A DNA stretch of 64,000 nt, from the NCBI GenBank assembly GCA_030272155.1, contig CP126194.1:4207501-4271500 (forward strand), in the 5' to 3' direction. This DNA comes from Tetradesmus obliquus (Eukaryota > Chlorophyta > Chlorophyceae > Sphaeropleales > Scenedesmaceae). The notes under the pieces were generated by a model. It searched no databases and had not been told where the DNA came from. It worked only from the letters and a program-made list of their open reading frames with translations. A program made the translations under genes and the position numbers. Every line of letters starts with the position of its first letter. The first letter of the stretch is position 1. Positions 33,901 through 45,780 of this stretch are shown piece by piece.

Positions 33901-36900
33901 AAGCGCTTCAAACACGCCAGCAGCGTAGGCACAGCAGACCCCCTCACGCCTGCATTCGGCTGCATCGACAGCGCCAGCAGCTCCACAAACAGCGCCAGGT
34001 ACTCCTTCGGCAGCTGCTGCAGCCGCACAGCGCCAGCTGGCGTTGCAGAGCCAGCAGCAGCCTCGCCAGGTGTCACTGGCTTGCTGCAGGGTGACGCCGG
34101 CGGCGCTGCTTTCGCAGCTGCTTGCGCGCAGCGCCACAGCAGCATGCGGCGCAGCCTGTCCATAACAGCCATAGGGGAGGTGCGGCGCCGCCAGCGCCAC
34201 TCACTACCCCAGCTGCCAGCCGCCGGCCTGCTGCTGCTGCTGCTTGGCTGCATTGCAGCGTTTGCTGACTCATCGTCCTCTGTGCCAGCTGCTGCAGCGG
34301 CCCGTGCTGCTGCTGCTTCTGCATGCACGCGTGCTTCCTCTTTCATCAAGGCCCCTACAAAGCCACCGTCAGATCCATCCCCTGCTGCTGCTGCTGCTGC
34401 TGCTGCTCTGCCAGCCAACACCTCAGCAGCAGCTCCCTCACCGCTGCTGCTGCTGCTGCTGCCCCACGCCAGCAGGTACGCTGTCGCTGCTGCAGGCTCG
34501 TCTGTGATCGCGCCATCATCCTTACCCCCTGACCTGCCCTGCCCGCCAACTGCCTGCTCTAACATCCCAGGTGACATCAGCAGTAGCGAGGTGTAACTCG
34601 CCTGTTCTAGCAACTCCCTGTCCCCTCCCTGCAAGTGCCGAATTGCCAAAGTCAGCGCAGCCGCCACGCGGTTGCGCACACCCGGCTGCCCTATGGGGCT
34701 CGCGCAGCCGCCAACAACCTGCAGCACATTTGCTGCAGCAGCTGCTAGCTCAGCATCATCCTCATCTGCACCACCTGCTGCCGCTGTTGCTGCTGCTGCT
34801 GCTGCCTCTTCGGCTGCTGAGGGTGCCACGAAGCCTTCAAAGTCCCGCAGGCGGCTCATGAGGCCAATCACAACAGCTGCCATGCTGGCCAACAGGCCTC
34901 TGCACTGCGTCCTGAATGCAAGCGCGTCCACCTGCTCTGACCCCTGCCCTCCGCTGCTGCCAGATTCTGCAGCTGCTGCTGTGGCTGAAGGATTCGCGCC
35001 GCTGCTGCTGCTGCTGCAGAGCTGTGTCAGCTGCCGCGCGCCCTCCTCCAGGTACTTGTCAGCGAGGCGCGCAGCGATGGCGGTGTGCTCCTCTGATGGC
35101 AGCGCCCACCTGCAGCATGCATGTAAAATTGAAGTCAGTCTGGGTATAGATGATTCAATGTGACTCGACTACTACTACAGCATGCACGTCCGCGCATGCA
35201 TGTGTGCCAGCGCCAAAACAGGTGGCAACCACAGCGTGAGGCACGACGCAGGTGGCGTCAGCCAGGGGCACCACGAGACACACAACCACCACAAATGCCA
35301 ACACCACCCAGCTCAACCGCCAGTGATACTCGCATAGCATCCGCTTTCGCTCCAACACAATACAGCGCACCCATATCGCCGTTTCAATGAACAATATGTT
35401 GCAGTGTTACCGCTGCAAGGTGTGCTTCCTGCAATTCTTCACACATCGCAGCATGCCGCTCACCCGGGTGCGCTCCAGCCCACGCCCTGCCTGTCCACCC
35501 ACAGCTGCAGCCCGTTTGGCAGCAGCATCCCGCCCGTCTGCGGCCAGGCGCGGTCCGGCACGAACCAGCCGCTGAGCACGCCCAGCAGCGAGGACAGCAC
35601 CATGCTGGCCCAGTTGTGCGCCACGCGGCTCGGCAGCTGCACGGGTTTGGTGAGGCAAGGCAGGAAGGCAGAAGGCAAAGAGCAGGGTAAGTTAGCCACA
35701 AGGGAGCCAGCAGTGTCAGTTGTGCGCCACGCAGCTCGGCAGCTGCGCCGCGATTGGGTGGGGAGAAGCGGTACGGCGACGGGAACCCCGGAAGACAAAC
35801 AGTGTACGCGAGCCACAAGCATGCCACAGTGGTATGTGGCAGGGCACTGAGAAAGGGTATGTGCAGTGCTACTCGAGCAGTTGCTTGAGGGCCTATGCTG
35901 CGCAAACCAGCAAAGCAGCTGCAGACAGTGCATCAGCAGTTTTGTAAAGGCTGAACTGCAGCACCAGACAACTTGATGCCTTGCACCTTGAGTGTGCCGT
36001 CCACCAGCGCCTCCAGGCTGGGCACCAGCAGCCACAAGGCTCCACCAACACATGTAGGCCCCACCGACATATGCATTACGACTCACTGCATAGAATGCAA
36101 CCAGATCTGGCACAGCCCACAGCGTGATGCGTCCTTTGTTGACCAGGAAATGTTTTGAGAATTCACACCTTGAGTGCGTCGTCCACCAGCGCCTCCAGGC
36201 TGGGCACCAGGGGTGCAGCCACGGCCGGCCGCAGCCCGCCCACCGCACTGCCCAGTAGCACCAGGCTCCAGGTGAGGCTGTCCTCAGTCGCCCGGGACAG
36301 GCTGCGCGAGCCTGCGGCATAATGAGTTGAGAGGAATGTGCGTATACATACAGGTTTACTTTCCGCCAGCGGCAAGGCCAAGGCCAAGAATCCAGAGCTT
36401 GCCAGGCAATCCCAGCAGGCCATGCCGACTGCACACGATAGCTGACGGCGCAGCGCAGCAGACACTGGTTTTCAGCGATTGCTGCTCGAGACATGCAAGT
36501 ATGACAAGCACCAGACGGCAAAGTAGAAGGACGAGCAACACAAAAACAGCCGTAGTCGCACCTGTCTCAGGCATTTGTGCGCGTATGCGTGCCACCAGCG
36601 GCTTGACCACCAGCTCCACGGCAGCAGCGGGCCGCGCGATGCTGGCGCTGCGGAACATGCTGGCTGCCTCCAGCGCCACGGTGGGCAGCGCACGCTCTGC
36701 AGGCAGCGCAAGAAGATGGATGAGTAAGCAATGCACAAGAGGCACAACCAAGTCAGCAGTGCCTCACAGCAGGCAGCTCAAATGGACATGCATCATTCTA
36801 CATCTGACGCAACTCTCCAACTTGATGTAATGAAAGGCAGCAGAGCGACGCAAGTCGCGTGCCGCAGGTTTCTGATTCGGCGTGATTTCAAGCCCGCGCA

Positions 36901-39900
36901 CCTGTTGCGAACTGTCCCAGCAGGCCCACCACGTGGTCGGCCAGGCGGGGCGGCAGCCGCAGCAGCAGGTGCTGGAAGAAGCTGTGGTACATGGTGTCCT
37001 GCGGGGCAGGCAGGCAACACATGCAGACACAAACACAATAGCGTTTTGCAAAGTGCTGTGTAGAACCAGTGGAACTAGCATGCAGGTGGGTGGTTGTCAG
37101 TAAAGTTGTGCATCAATGCATGCTTGAAGGGCTGTAGCAACAGGTTGCTCATCCCCACAGCAGACACCCCGATATGGTTGCAGACATCACCTGGCTACAT
37201 GCAACATGCCTAAACCAGTCTTTGCTGTCCGTCCGGGCAAAACACAGCGGCAAACGTAGCGGAGACCTGCCGCACCTTGCCCAGGTGTGTGCTCTGCAGC
37301 AACAGCTCCGGCTTGGCCTGCATGTCTGTGCCCCTGTGGCTGGGCCCAGTGTCAAGGTTGCCCAGCAGCGTGAACAGACGCTCCATCACCTGCACAGCAG
37401 AGGTTGGGAACCACCGCACAAATTGCATTCACGTCATAACAGTGTGCCCCGCAGCATATCTTTGACCCAAGTAGATGCATGTTTGCAGGGCAGGGAGCAG
37501 GGAGAGGAACAGGGAGCCAGCGCAGCGCAGGTTTGCAGGAGCAGCCGAGCAGCAGGGAGCCAGGGACACAGGTGAGGATGGCACTGCAAGCAGGCAGCTG
37601 TTGACAAGTACAGCACATGGCGATGCTCGACAAACGCTTTGCTTGCAGAATAAGCACATTAACTCTTCTATAGCTCATCCTGCTACAGGTTTGAACTTGG
37701 CACGCACCTGGTCGACCCAGTCATCCAGATATAGCGGCAGCCGGTACACAGGTGCATTCCTGCTGCCACTGCTGCCGTTGCTGCCAGCCGCAGCAGCATA
37801 CTCCACGCCATCCATGCTGCTGCCGCCACCCTCTACACTGCCATACACCGGGGCCGCATCGTCTTCCTCCTCTGCTGCTCCGTGCAGTGCAGGAATGGAT
37901 GACAGGACTGCAGTGTAGAACTGGAACACGGCTGCGGTCTTGGCTTCGTCGTTTGCGTCGATGCCTGGCAGCACCGCCATCATAGCCTCAGCGATGACCT
38001 GTTGCAAAACGGGTTTCAAAGATTGTGGAGAAGGGTTGTGGAGAATAAGTTGCATGATTGGGGTCGGGGTTTGAAGGCAGGGTGAGGATGACGTGGTGTT
38101 TGGTGCTTAGAAATGGCAGATCAGGCTGCGGTTAGGCTTCACAACAAGCAGGCAAGAAGGCCGGACAACGGCCAGACAAGCAAGCTACGGGGCAGCCGGC
38201 ACTATCCTCTGCGCTCTCCATGCTAGCAAGGCGACAAAGTTCCGCTCCGACCCAGCCAGAAATGACAGAAATGACTTAACCAAATAGATCAGCAGCTGTG
38301 CGCAGGCCACGCACGCGGCTCAGGAGGCGAGGCACCTGCATAACTAACAATTATTATTGCAATGGTTATACAACGCTGCCCAGCACCTCGCACCTGCTGC
38401 GTGCTCTCCTCCTTGGTGTGCCAGCCCGCCAGCAGCAGCGGCCGCACGCACAGCGCCAGCGTGCTGATGCTGGTGGGCAGCTGGTGCATGGCTGTGGCTG
38501 TGGCCAGCGCAGACTGGAAGCGCCCCAGCACCAGCGGCAGCACGGCACCAGGCCACACATACGACAGGTGGCACAGCGCCTTGCAGCTGGCTGACACGAG
38601 GGCTGCGAGGTGGTGGGTGGGTGGGGGGGGGGGGGGGGGCGCGGGCGGCAGACGAAGGCGGGGCAGAGGCAGCAGCTGATTGAATGTTGTGGTTGAACCT
38701 CAAGGAAGCGAGAGTAGTGCGTCACAGCAGCAAAGAGACAAATTTCACAATCAAGTGCTGAGGTCAAAACCTACGGACAACATGACGACAAGTGCTGGAA
38801 CTGGACGGCTGCCATTGTACATGTCAACGTATCCTGTCCTTATCGAGAGCATAGCCAGTCCAGTTGGCAAACCACGTCTGCTAAATGCACAAATACCACA
38901 GGTCCTGTCACTCACATTCCCGCTTGCTGAACTGCCCGCGTGCCGCCAGCTTCACCGCCGCGCGCACGTAGCGGCGCGATGCCGCAGCCACGATGACCTG
39001 CTCCCCAGGCCAGCCCGCGCTGCCACACTGCCGCCCCAGCACCTGCAGCCAGCCGAAAGCAACGGGTGAGGGCGCACACATATACACACGTTGAGTAGTT
39101 TGTGCATTGAGGTATGCTCAAGGCAGCAACAAGCGCCCAGCAGCTTGGCGCCACCTCGTTCACGCGTGGAGAGACACACAGGCACCTACAAATATACATA
39201 CATACAAATCAAATACACACACATAAAAGCACAGTCAATATCTGCGGCTGCAATTTAGTTATGTTTTGTTTGTTTGTTGTTGTCCCCGCACCTTCATGAA
39301 GTAGTGCACGCCGTGCCTCAGGAACACCGCCAGGTCGCCGCTCCACGGCCCCGTGTTGCTGGGGTGGCAGTACTGCTCCAGCAGCTGCACCAGGCTATCC
39401 AGCGCATCAGCAGCAGCCCCAGCAGCAGCAGACATCGGCACACCGTCCCCAGCTGCCGCACCCTGCTGCTGCTGCTGCTCGTTGGCAAGTGCTGCAGCGA
39501 GGCTGTCTGCTGCTGCTTCGTTTGCTGCTTCTGTAGCTTGCCTGCTGTAGAGGATCCCCTGCACTGACACGCCGCTGCTGCTGCCTGCAGGACCTAGCCC
39601 CAGCGACAATGCACCTTCCAGACTTGCTGCTGTCGCTACTGCTGCTGCTGCCGCACTCGCCGAATCCTGCTGCTGCTGCTGCTGCGGCTGCTTCAGCAGG
39701 TGCACTGCGAGCTTTGCTGCGCTTTTTGGCTGGTCATCCACCTGATCTAGCTTTGTGCCAAACAGTAGGCTGGCCCTGTGTGGTGCGCTGATGCTTGAGG
39801 GGCAGCCTGCTGTGGCTGTGCCCACTGGCACCTTGAAGCAGGCCAGCATGTGTGTGTACAGCTGCGACATGTACGGCGCCCAGTCCACAACGCCTGCAGC

Positions 39901-42171
39901 AGCAGCAGTAGCCAGAGAGCAAGAGAGGTGCTTGTGGGTATGCCGCATGCTGAGGACTTGCATGCGATGTTACGTCTGAAACCTCCAGATTGTGCGGAGT
40001 TGCATGCGAATATGCATCATCCATGGGTTGCACGTGGCTATGCATATAGAGGTTGCAAGGCACAGAAGGGGCAAGCAGAGCCGGCGAGGAAGAAGATTGA
40101 AGTGCAGGCGCTGCATTGACAGCAGTGCGACATCTGGATGCATATGCAACACATGAGCACAAGAGTATTTGGCAAGCTCACCCTTCCAGTCGTCCTTCAC
40201 CGCGCGTGCCAGCAGGTACATCCAGTGCCCGTCCCAATAGCTGCAGCTCACCAGCCGCCCCCACACCCCCAGCCACTCCCCCACCCAGCCCTGCGCCACT
40301 GCAGTCTGCGTCTGCGGGATCTGCTTTGTAGGGAAAAACAGCACCAGCCAGCCTAATGCCAGGTGTGTCTGGGTGCCCATAGGGTCTCCGTACACGAGGT
40401 GGCGCCGCAGCAGGGACCAGATCTCGGTGGCAGCCCCGGGGGCGAAGAAGCGGCGCGCACGCGCCACCAGGGAAAAGAGCGTGCTCTGCTGCACGTGCTC
40501 TAAAAAGGTGCCTGCATATATACAAAATACGAGAAGGGCACGGTAACTATAGTTGAATAGCTCGGCGGCGGGGAGATGAGTGAAGTGCAATAGCCAGGCA
40601 CTGCTGCAGCTGCACGATGCTGCTGCCAAACTGCCAGCCGTGCCCATGCGGCGCTTTCGTCAGCAGCAGCAGCTGCTGCCACTGCCCTGCACAACCAGCT
40701 TCACTGCGTTGGTGATGCCTTGCAAAGACCAGCCTAACACATACATAAACATAGGTCCAATGGGATTAGACCCAAAGGCGGTCAAAACACTGCATGAGGC
40801 GCCGCCTCACCTTTGACCTGCAGCGGCGCTGCGTCGTACAGCCCCCGCAGCATGTCGTACAGCGGCCGCCACGGCAGCGCCAGCCCCAGGTGCTGCGAGT
40901 GCCTGTGGTGGCGCAGCACGTGGCTCAGCAGCTCGCCCGTACGCACCTGACGCAGCAAAAGGCAGCAGCGGCGCCGGTTCGGGGGGCTAGGGTAAGGCTA
41001 GGGTAGGGCTAGGACAATAATACGTGCCACAGGCAGCTGGCAGCAGGCAGCAAGCGCGTGAGAACACATATAGTGTGCATGTGGAGGCTGCTGCTGCTGT
41101 TGTTGTGCATGGAGCCCAGTAACTGCCAAGGTTGCAGAGGTGACTTAAACTCGGTTGAGCTGCACTGCCATTAGCTGCGCCTACCCATCGCCGCAACACT
41201 GCTGCTGCGCGCTGTACAGACAATGCTGCCTGCCTGGCATCATTCCACCCGCGACTGCTGCTGCCTGCAACACCGAGTAACTTTGATCAAACGCGGCAGG
41301 TGCCTCTTCTCCGCCATCCCTCGCAGGAATACGCTGTATCTGCCACGCACGCTAGCCATCAGCAGCAGCAGCAGCGCCGCACCTGCACTTCTATGTCTGC
41401 TGCTGTCGCCAGCACCACATCGTACAGTGTGTACACCAGCGTGCGTATTGCAGCAGGCGCAAAGAGCGTCTTGGTGGACACAAGCCTGCGGCAGCAGCAG
41501 CAGCAGCAAGGCAGCATGTACACAGCCTGCATGACATTGCTGTTGCAGGAATATGTGGTGGCGCAATATGCTGTGCACATTGAGGTGTTTGAATTTTGTT
41601 GTGATGGATGCACCACACTGATGGCGAACACATAAAAATGCAACCACATCAGACCGTGCAAGACAGGGTTGTGCAGCTGCTGCAGGCAACACAACAAACT
41701 GCACCTGGCGGTTAAGAAGTAGCGGCACCTCTAAACAGCATGTGATGCACCAGGCTTGCTCAATGCCTGCCATGCAGCTGCATGAGGTGATGCTGTGTAT
41801 CACGTAATGCCGCTGCCTCAGGTAAGGGCAGTACCATCACCTCACTACCTTGCATGCAACACAGCACGCAACAGCATTGCTGGCCTACTCAGTGCGGCTG
41901 CCATGCAAGACGATTACAGCAGCAGATGCACTACTGTAGCCCCACACATGCATGCATGCTGCATGCATCCAGCAGCTGCTGCTTACGTCTTTATGTCATC
42001 CATCAACTGCCCCAGCACTGCTGCATAGGCATTGGGGTTACCCCGTGCTGCCTCTGCTGCTGCAACTGCTGCAGCCTGCTTGAAGGCAGCCACAGCAGTT
42101 GCGAAACGCTGCTTCTCCTTCTCCTTGGCCTCTTCCACCACCTTGGGTGGTAGCCAGTCACTGTATATCAT
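28232..42171 (-). CDS. PSME4: proteasome activator PA200/Blm10 (PSME4)
   Basis: HEAT-repeat cap of the 20S proteasome that opens its gate and promotes ATP-independent protein breakdown. Twenty-one exons join in phase: 42171-41997 region start with exon 1 at 42171-41987, then 41485-41383, 40946-40811, 40511-40182, 39893-39292, 39042-38916, 38602-38394, 37998-37708, 37389-37276, 36998-36902, 36696-36562, 36311-36169, 35636-35464, 35109-33258, 32915-32822, 32565-32333, 32075-31876, 31697-31281, 30980-29432, 29142-28717, 28375-28232. This gives about 2,519 residues, against about 1,840 in animals. Landmarks of the family are LPWRPLYDM near residue 120, VVDWAPYMSQLY near 255, LPGIDANDEAK near 575, the VEVRGLSAATLSG block near 2345, SSPYDVPGWMPE near 2450, and LSEFKRTHEED near the end. 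The excess length is Ala/Ser/Gln-rich inserts, mostly in the two giant exons 14 and 19. The chain ends YFV, a variant of the C-terminal HbYX motif. The exon 18 donor is uncertain (GTTTGC, or GC 3 bp earlier). Confidence 0.93.
28538..28580 (-). repeat. decayed copy of PSME4 exon 20 end with donor
   Basis: This resembles 28699-28742, which covers the end of exon 20 and its 5' splice site. Both include the plus-strand core CCTGCTGTTGGC(A/T)GCCGC and a CTCACCA that is the donor on the minus strand. It lies in intron 20, about 161 bp downstream of the true donor. Confidence 0.8.
35717..35747 (-). repeat. decayed copy of PSME4 exon 13 start with acceptor
   Basis: The plus-strand run AGTTGTGCGCCACGCAGCTC, then GGCAGCTGC, repeats 35610-35640 with one clear substitution. 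That segment contains the exon 13 start and its 3' splice site. The copy sits in intron 12, about 107 bp upstream of the acceptor actually used. Confidence 0.8.
35982..36028 (-). repeat. decayed copy of PSME4 exon 12 end with donor
   Basis: About 47 bp nearly match 36165-36210, the last part of exon 12 plus its donor. The shared plus-strand core is GTCCACCAGCGCCTCCAGGC, then TGGGCACCAG. The minus-strand donor is kept as CTCAAG/GTGCAA. It is in the same intron 12 that also holds a copy of the exon 13 start. Confidence 0.85.
38612..38640 (+). repeat. poly-G run in PSME4 intron 6
   Basis: GGTGGGTGGGTGGG leads directly into an uninterrupted G run of about 19 bases, then CGCGGG. It lies just upstream (in the sense of transcription) of the exon 7 acceptor, so the transcript carries a C-rich tract. 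The DNA strand shown could form a G-quadruplex. Exact run length may be unreliable in any assembly. Confidence 0.85.
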
Positions 42172-42593
42172 GCTGCACGTTCACAGCTAACGATCTACGA
42201 GTTTGACGCTGCTAATATGCAGTCAAGCTTTTAATCAGCAAAACGGTTGCTAAAGCAAGCCGCTTGGTCCGTTCTTGCTGCTGCGGTGAGTGAACTACAG
42301 TTCAGCGATAATGATGTTGCCAGCAAGCAGAAGTCCCCCACGACCCTTACCAGATGATCCGAGTGCATCCGAATGGCCAAGGCCACCTGTTAATCAGGCA
42401 AACATGCCATAACGCTACGCCATGTGGTGCAGGTCTTCACACTTTTCCAAAGTTTCACGCACTGATGCCACTGCCGGCTTGGTATGGTGCATAAGATGAG
42501 TGTCTGTTGATCAGCATAACAATTGCTCACAATCCGCGCTGCCCTAGAGCCCGAGGTCGCTTCAACTCACAACTGCCGTGCACGTCAGTTCCG
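42172..42593. promoter_or_regulatory. shared divergent promoter of PSME4 and ETFA
   Basis: Only 422 bp separate the start codons of PSME4 (minus, 42171) and ETFA (plus, 42594). Both 5' UTRs and both promoters must fit here unless one gene has an unseen upstream non-coding exon. No clear TATA box is seen. One inverted CCAAT-like ATTG occurs at about 42521. Confidence 0.6.
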
Positions 42594-45500
42594 ATGCAGC
42601 AGCTTGTAAGCAGATCAACTCTGCTACTACAAAGTTCTTTTAGTCTGCTGCATGGAAACTACGCCCGCTCGGTGAGCCGTAGCCTGGAACTTGGAGGGCT
42701 GTCCTCCTCAGCTGCCCAGTCAGCAACCCTGCTGCTGATGATGCCACTAAATGCCTCTGCAGCAGCTTTAGCACCCACCGCAGTTGTTTTCGTTCCTGCA
42801 GGTCAGCACTCTTGTAGTGGTGGAGCACACCTCAGGCAAGGTTGCTGCTCCAACCTTGAACACAGTGTTAGCAGCTTCGCAGCTAGGAGGCGATGTGACA
42901 GCGCTCGTGGGCGGCAGTGGGGTGCAGGCTGTGGCAGAGCAGGCATCAAACATCCCGGGCGTATCCAAGGCAAGTTGGGAAGGCTGCAAAGGAACATCTG
43001 CTCCTGTAGCTGTGTTCATCAAGCAAGTTGTGCGGAGTCCTCAGAGACCCAGCATAACCATTGGCCAGCAAGGCTGAAGCATAGCTCTGCATACTACTGC
43101 GCCGTCAATGGTTGCGCAACCCACTGATTCAACCACCTGACATGTGCTCACAATGCACGCGCCTGGCGTGTGTGCTGCAGGTCCTCATGGCTGACACTAA
43201 ACCCCTAGAGCACCAGCTGGCAGAACCCTACTCGCAGCTGCTGGCAGCGCTGCAGCAGGCGCACAGCTTCAGCCACATCATCGCGCCTGCCTCCACATTC
43301 GGCAAGAACCTGCTGCCCCGGGCTGCAGCGCTGCTGGATGTGCAGCCTGTAGCTGACGTTGTGCAGGTAGTGGGAGGCAGCATAGCGGAAGTAAGTGGCG
43401 GCAGCCACCAGCAGCAGCAGCAACAGCTGTGCAGTTGGGAGCAGCGCATTGCGGTTGGCTAGGGTGCAGGCTAGGTGTCAGGCGGCAGGCATTACTGCGC
43501 GCGCTGCTGCTGCCGCTGTGTGCGCAAGCCGTACTGTACTGCACCGATGCACGTGCATGCCACCAACGAGCATTTTGCGATGCACAACATGACCTCATCT
43601 ACATCTCATCGGCTGAAGAATCCAGCACTGCCGAAGCGCTACCCGCTCAGCCTGTGCTGTGTGCGTGACTCCCGCGCAGATGGTGGACAGGCGCACGTTT
43701 GTGCGACCCATCTACGCAGGCAATGGCATGGCCACAGTAGCGGTGGAGCCTGGCCAAAAGCTCATCATGGCAACAGTAAGCCTGCTGCTGGAGCAGCATC
43801 ATCAAGGCCTGTTGAAAATGAGCGTAGGATCATCATACACGGCAGTGACAGCTGTTTTATGGCTGGTTTCTTTCTAGTACAGCATGCCCGCACCTCAACG
43901 CACATCAGAGGGCAGTGCACAAGTGTTGCTAGGTCCTGGCGTGTGCAGATGTGTCAGCCAGGGTTGCTGTTCACGAGAGCTGCTGGAATGTATGGCACTG
44001 CCCCAACCCAGGGTGTGCCTAAGCACTCACCATGCACAGCCACGGCAACAGTTTGTTCGCTGCATGCATGCTGAAGTGTGCTGGGCTGCTGCAATTGCTT
44101 GCAGGTGCGGCCGACTGCATTCGCTCGCGCCGAGGGGGCGCGCAGCGGCGGGGAGGCACCTGTGGAGGCAGTGCCTGAGCAGGTGCTGGCAGCAGCAGCA
44201 GCGCCAGACACGCCCAAGACCACTTGGCTAGGTGGGAATTGCCGCGATATGCCAGTCTCTTTCAACAGTGCATGGTCAGGTTCTGAGTCACTCCCGCTTG
44301 CTCACAGCCACAACCAGCAGAGTTGCACAGCTTGCATGACTGCAGTCCGAGCAAGTGCCTGCGGAAACCCGTTTAGTGGTACACACGGATCTTCCAAGGC
44401 CCACAAAGCAAGCTGACACTGCCTGTCCATGCATTCGTGTCTGCAAGCAAGCAAGAGGCCTAGGCAGAGCCCTGGTTAACGCTGCGGAGCCCCATCCAGC
44501 CATGCAGCTCTTTCTCGTGTGGCCATACTGCTGATTGTCATCTGCCTGTCCATGCGCACGTGGCTGCAGGCAAGCACGAGGCCAAGTCAGAACACCGTTC
44601 AAGCATTGGGAACCCCATCCAGCCATGCCGTTCCTTGTGATGTGGTTTTGAATTGCCAGCTGCCTGTTGTTGCGTCTGCAGGCAAGCACGAGGCCAAGGC
44701 GGAGCGCCCCGACTTAGGCTCTGCGCGTGTGGTGGTGTCGGGCGGTCGCGCGCTCAAGTCTGCGGAGGGCTTCCAGCACCTGGAGCGGCTGGCTGACCTG
44801 CTTGGGGGCGCAGTAGGGGCCTCACGCGCAGCAGTGGATGCTGGATACGTGCCAAATGACCTGCAGGTAGGTGTGCTGATTTTGTCGAGTGATTTGATGA
44901 AGAGTTGCGGTCGGTGAGTGTTGAGCAGGGTGAAACAAAATGGCGGAGGTTGTGTGTGGCGCTGGCTGTACTGGTACGCTTGAGCAGTACTGCCAGGGTT
45001 ACGAACGGCGCTGGTGAGTTGCGTGCCCTGTTGGCAAAAGCCTGCAAAGGCCATGCCCCACCCACTCCTGCCACCACAGATGAGTTGTAGCCTGTGTAAC
45101 CCATGCAGCCTATGTAGCTCATCCTGCTGGCTGTTGTAACCAACATAACATGACATAATCTTGTGCTGCCTGCCTCCCCACTTTGCACCCCAGGTGGGCC
45201 AGACGGGCAAGGTGGTGGCCCCGCAGCTGTACATTGCTGTGGGCATCAGCGGCGCCATCCAGCACGTGGCTGGCATGAAGGACAGCAAAGTGATCGTGGC
45301 CATCAACAGCGACCCTGATGCGCCCATCTTCCAGGTGAGGTCAAAGGCATTGTGGTGATTTTGTTGTTGCGTGCATGCATTCACACTGCAAGTGTGTTGG
45401 AGTGCCGCTCGTGCAGCTATGCTGGTGTGCAGACTCAGGTTGGCTTTGCTGCTGAACCGGCATGCCAGATGCGGGGTTGAGGCATCACCATGGCCATCAA

Positions 45501-45780
45501 CAGCGACTCCGACACGCCCATCTTCCAGGTGAAAAAGCTGCACGGCGCGTTACTTTGTCTGTCATCGGTTGGTGTTCTTGCTTTGATCTGCTGTGATGGA
45601 CGCATTGAATTGCTTCAACTGCAGCTTTGTTGAAGTGCACCATGACATGCCTTGCTGCTGCTGCTGCTGCTGCTGCTGCAGCTGGCTGACTATGGCCTGG
45701 TGGGTGACCTGTTCAAGATCCTGCCGGAGCTGGAGGCAGCCGTCCGGGAGATCAAGGCACAGTCAGCAGCAGCACCTTGA
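42594..45780 (+). CDS. ETFA: electron transfer flavoprotein alpha subunit
   Basis: Mitochondrial FAD protein that, with the beta subunit, passes electrons from acyl-CoA and amino-acid dehydrogenases to ETF-ubiquinone oxidoreductase. Eight exons join in phase: 42594-42671, 42802-42969, 43181-43390, 43680-43775, 44105-44231, 44682-44866, 45194-45334 and 45682-45780 (TGA), giving 367 residues. The first exon gives a Ser/Arg/Leu-rich N-terminus ([16 protein letters not shown]) typical of a mitochondrial transit peptide. The mature N-terminal domain begins [18 protein letters not shown] and contains [10 protein letters not shown]. The C-terminal FAD-binding domain has the family signature [13 protein letters not shown] and [19 protein letters not shown], ending [15 protein letters not shown]. 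Intron 2 (42970-43180) has a GC donor (AAG/GCAAGT). Introns 5 and 7 hold decayed copies of neighbouring exon edges. Confidence 0.95.
44421..44700 (+). repeat. three tandem copies across the ETFA exon 6 acceptor
   Basis: Units of about 120 bp begin TGCCTGTCCATGC at about 44420 and 44542, and TGCCTGTTGTTGC at about 44661. The last contains the true acceptor (exon start 44682). The second has the same junction, CTGCAG then GCAAGCACGAGGCCAAG, at about 44570. The first copy is more decayed. Shared filler (AACCCCATCCAGCCATGC) confirms tandem origin. Confidence 0.85.
45480..45537 (+). repeat. decayed copy of ETFA exon 7 end with donor
   Basis: ATGGCCATCAACAGCGAC followed shortly by CGCCCATCTTCCAGGTGA repeats the end of exon 7 (about 45293-45340) and its donor, about 195 bp downstream in intron 7. 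The codons still read [15 protein letters not shown], so the copy stays open through the duplicated part. Confidence 0.88.

Noticed and set aside
28636-35163. Plus-strand frames rich in Leu, Ala and Ser opposite PSME4 exons 14, 19 and 20
   Set aside because: They are antisense shadows of Ala/Gln/Ser-rich coding sequence and CTG tracts.
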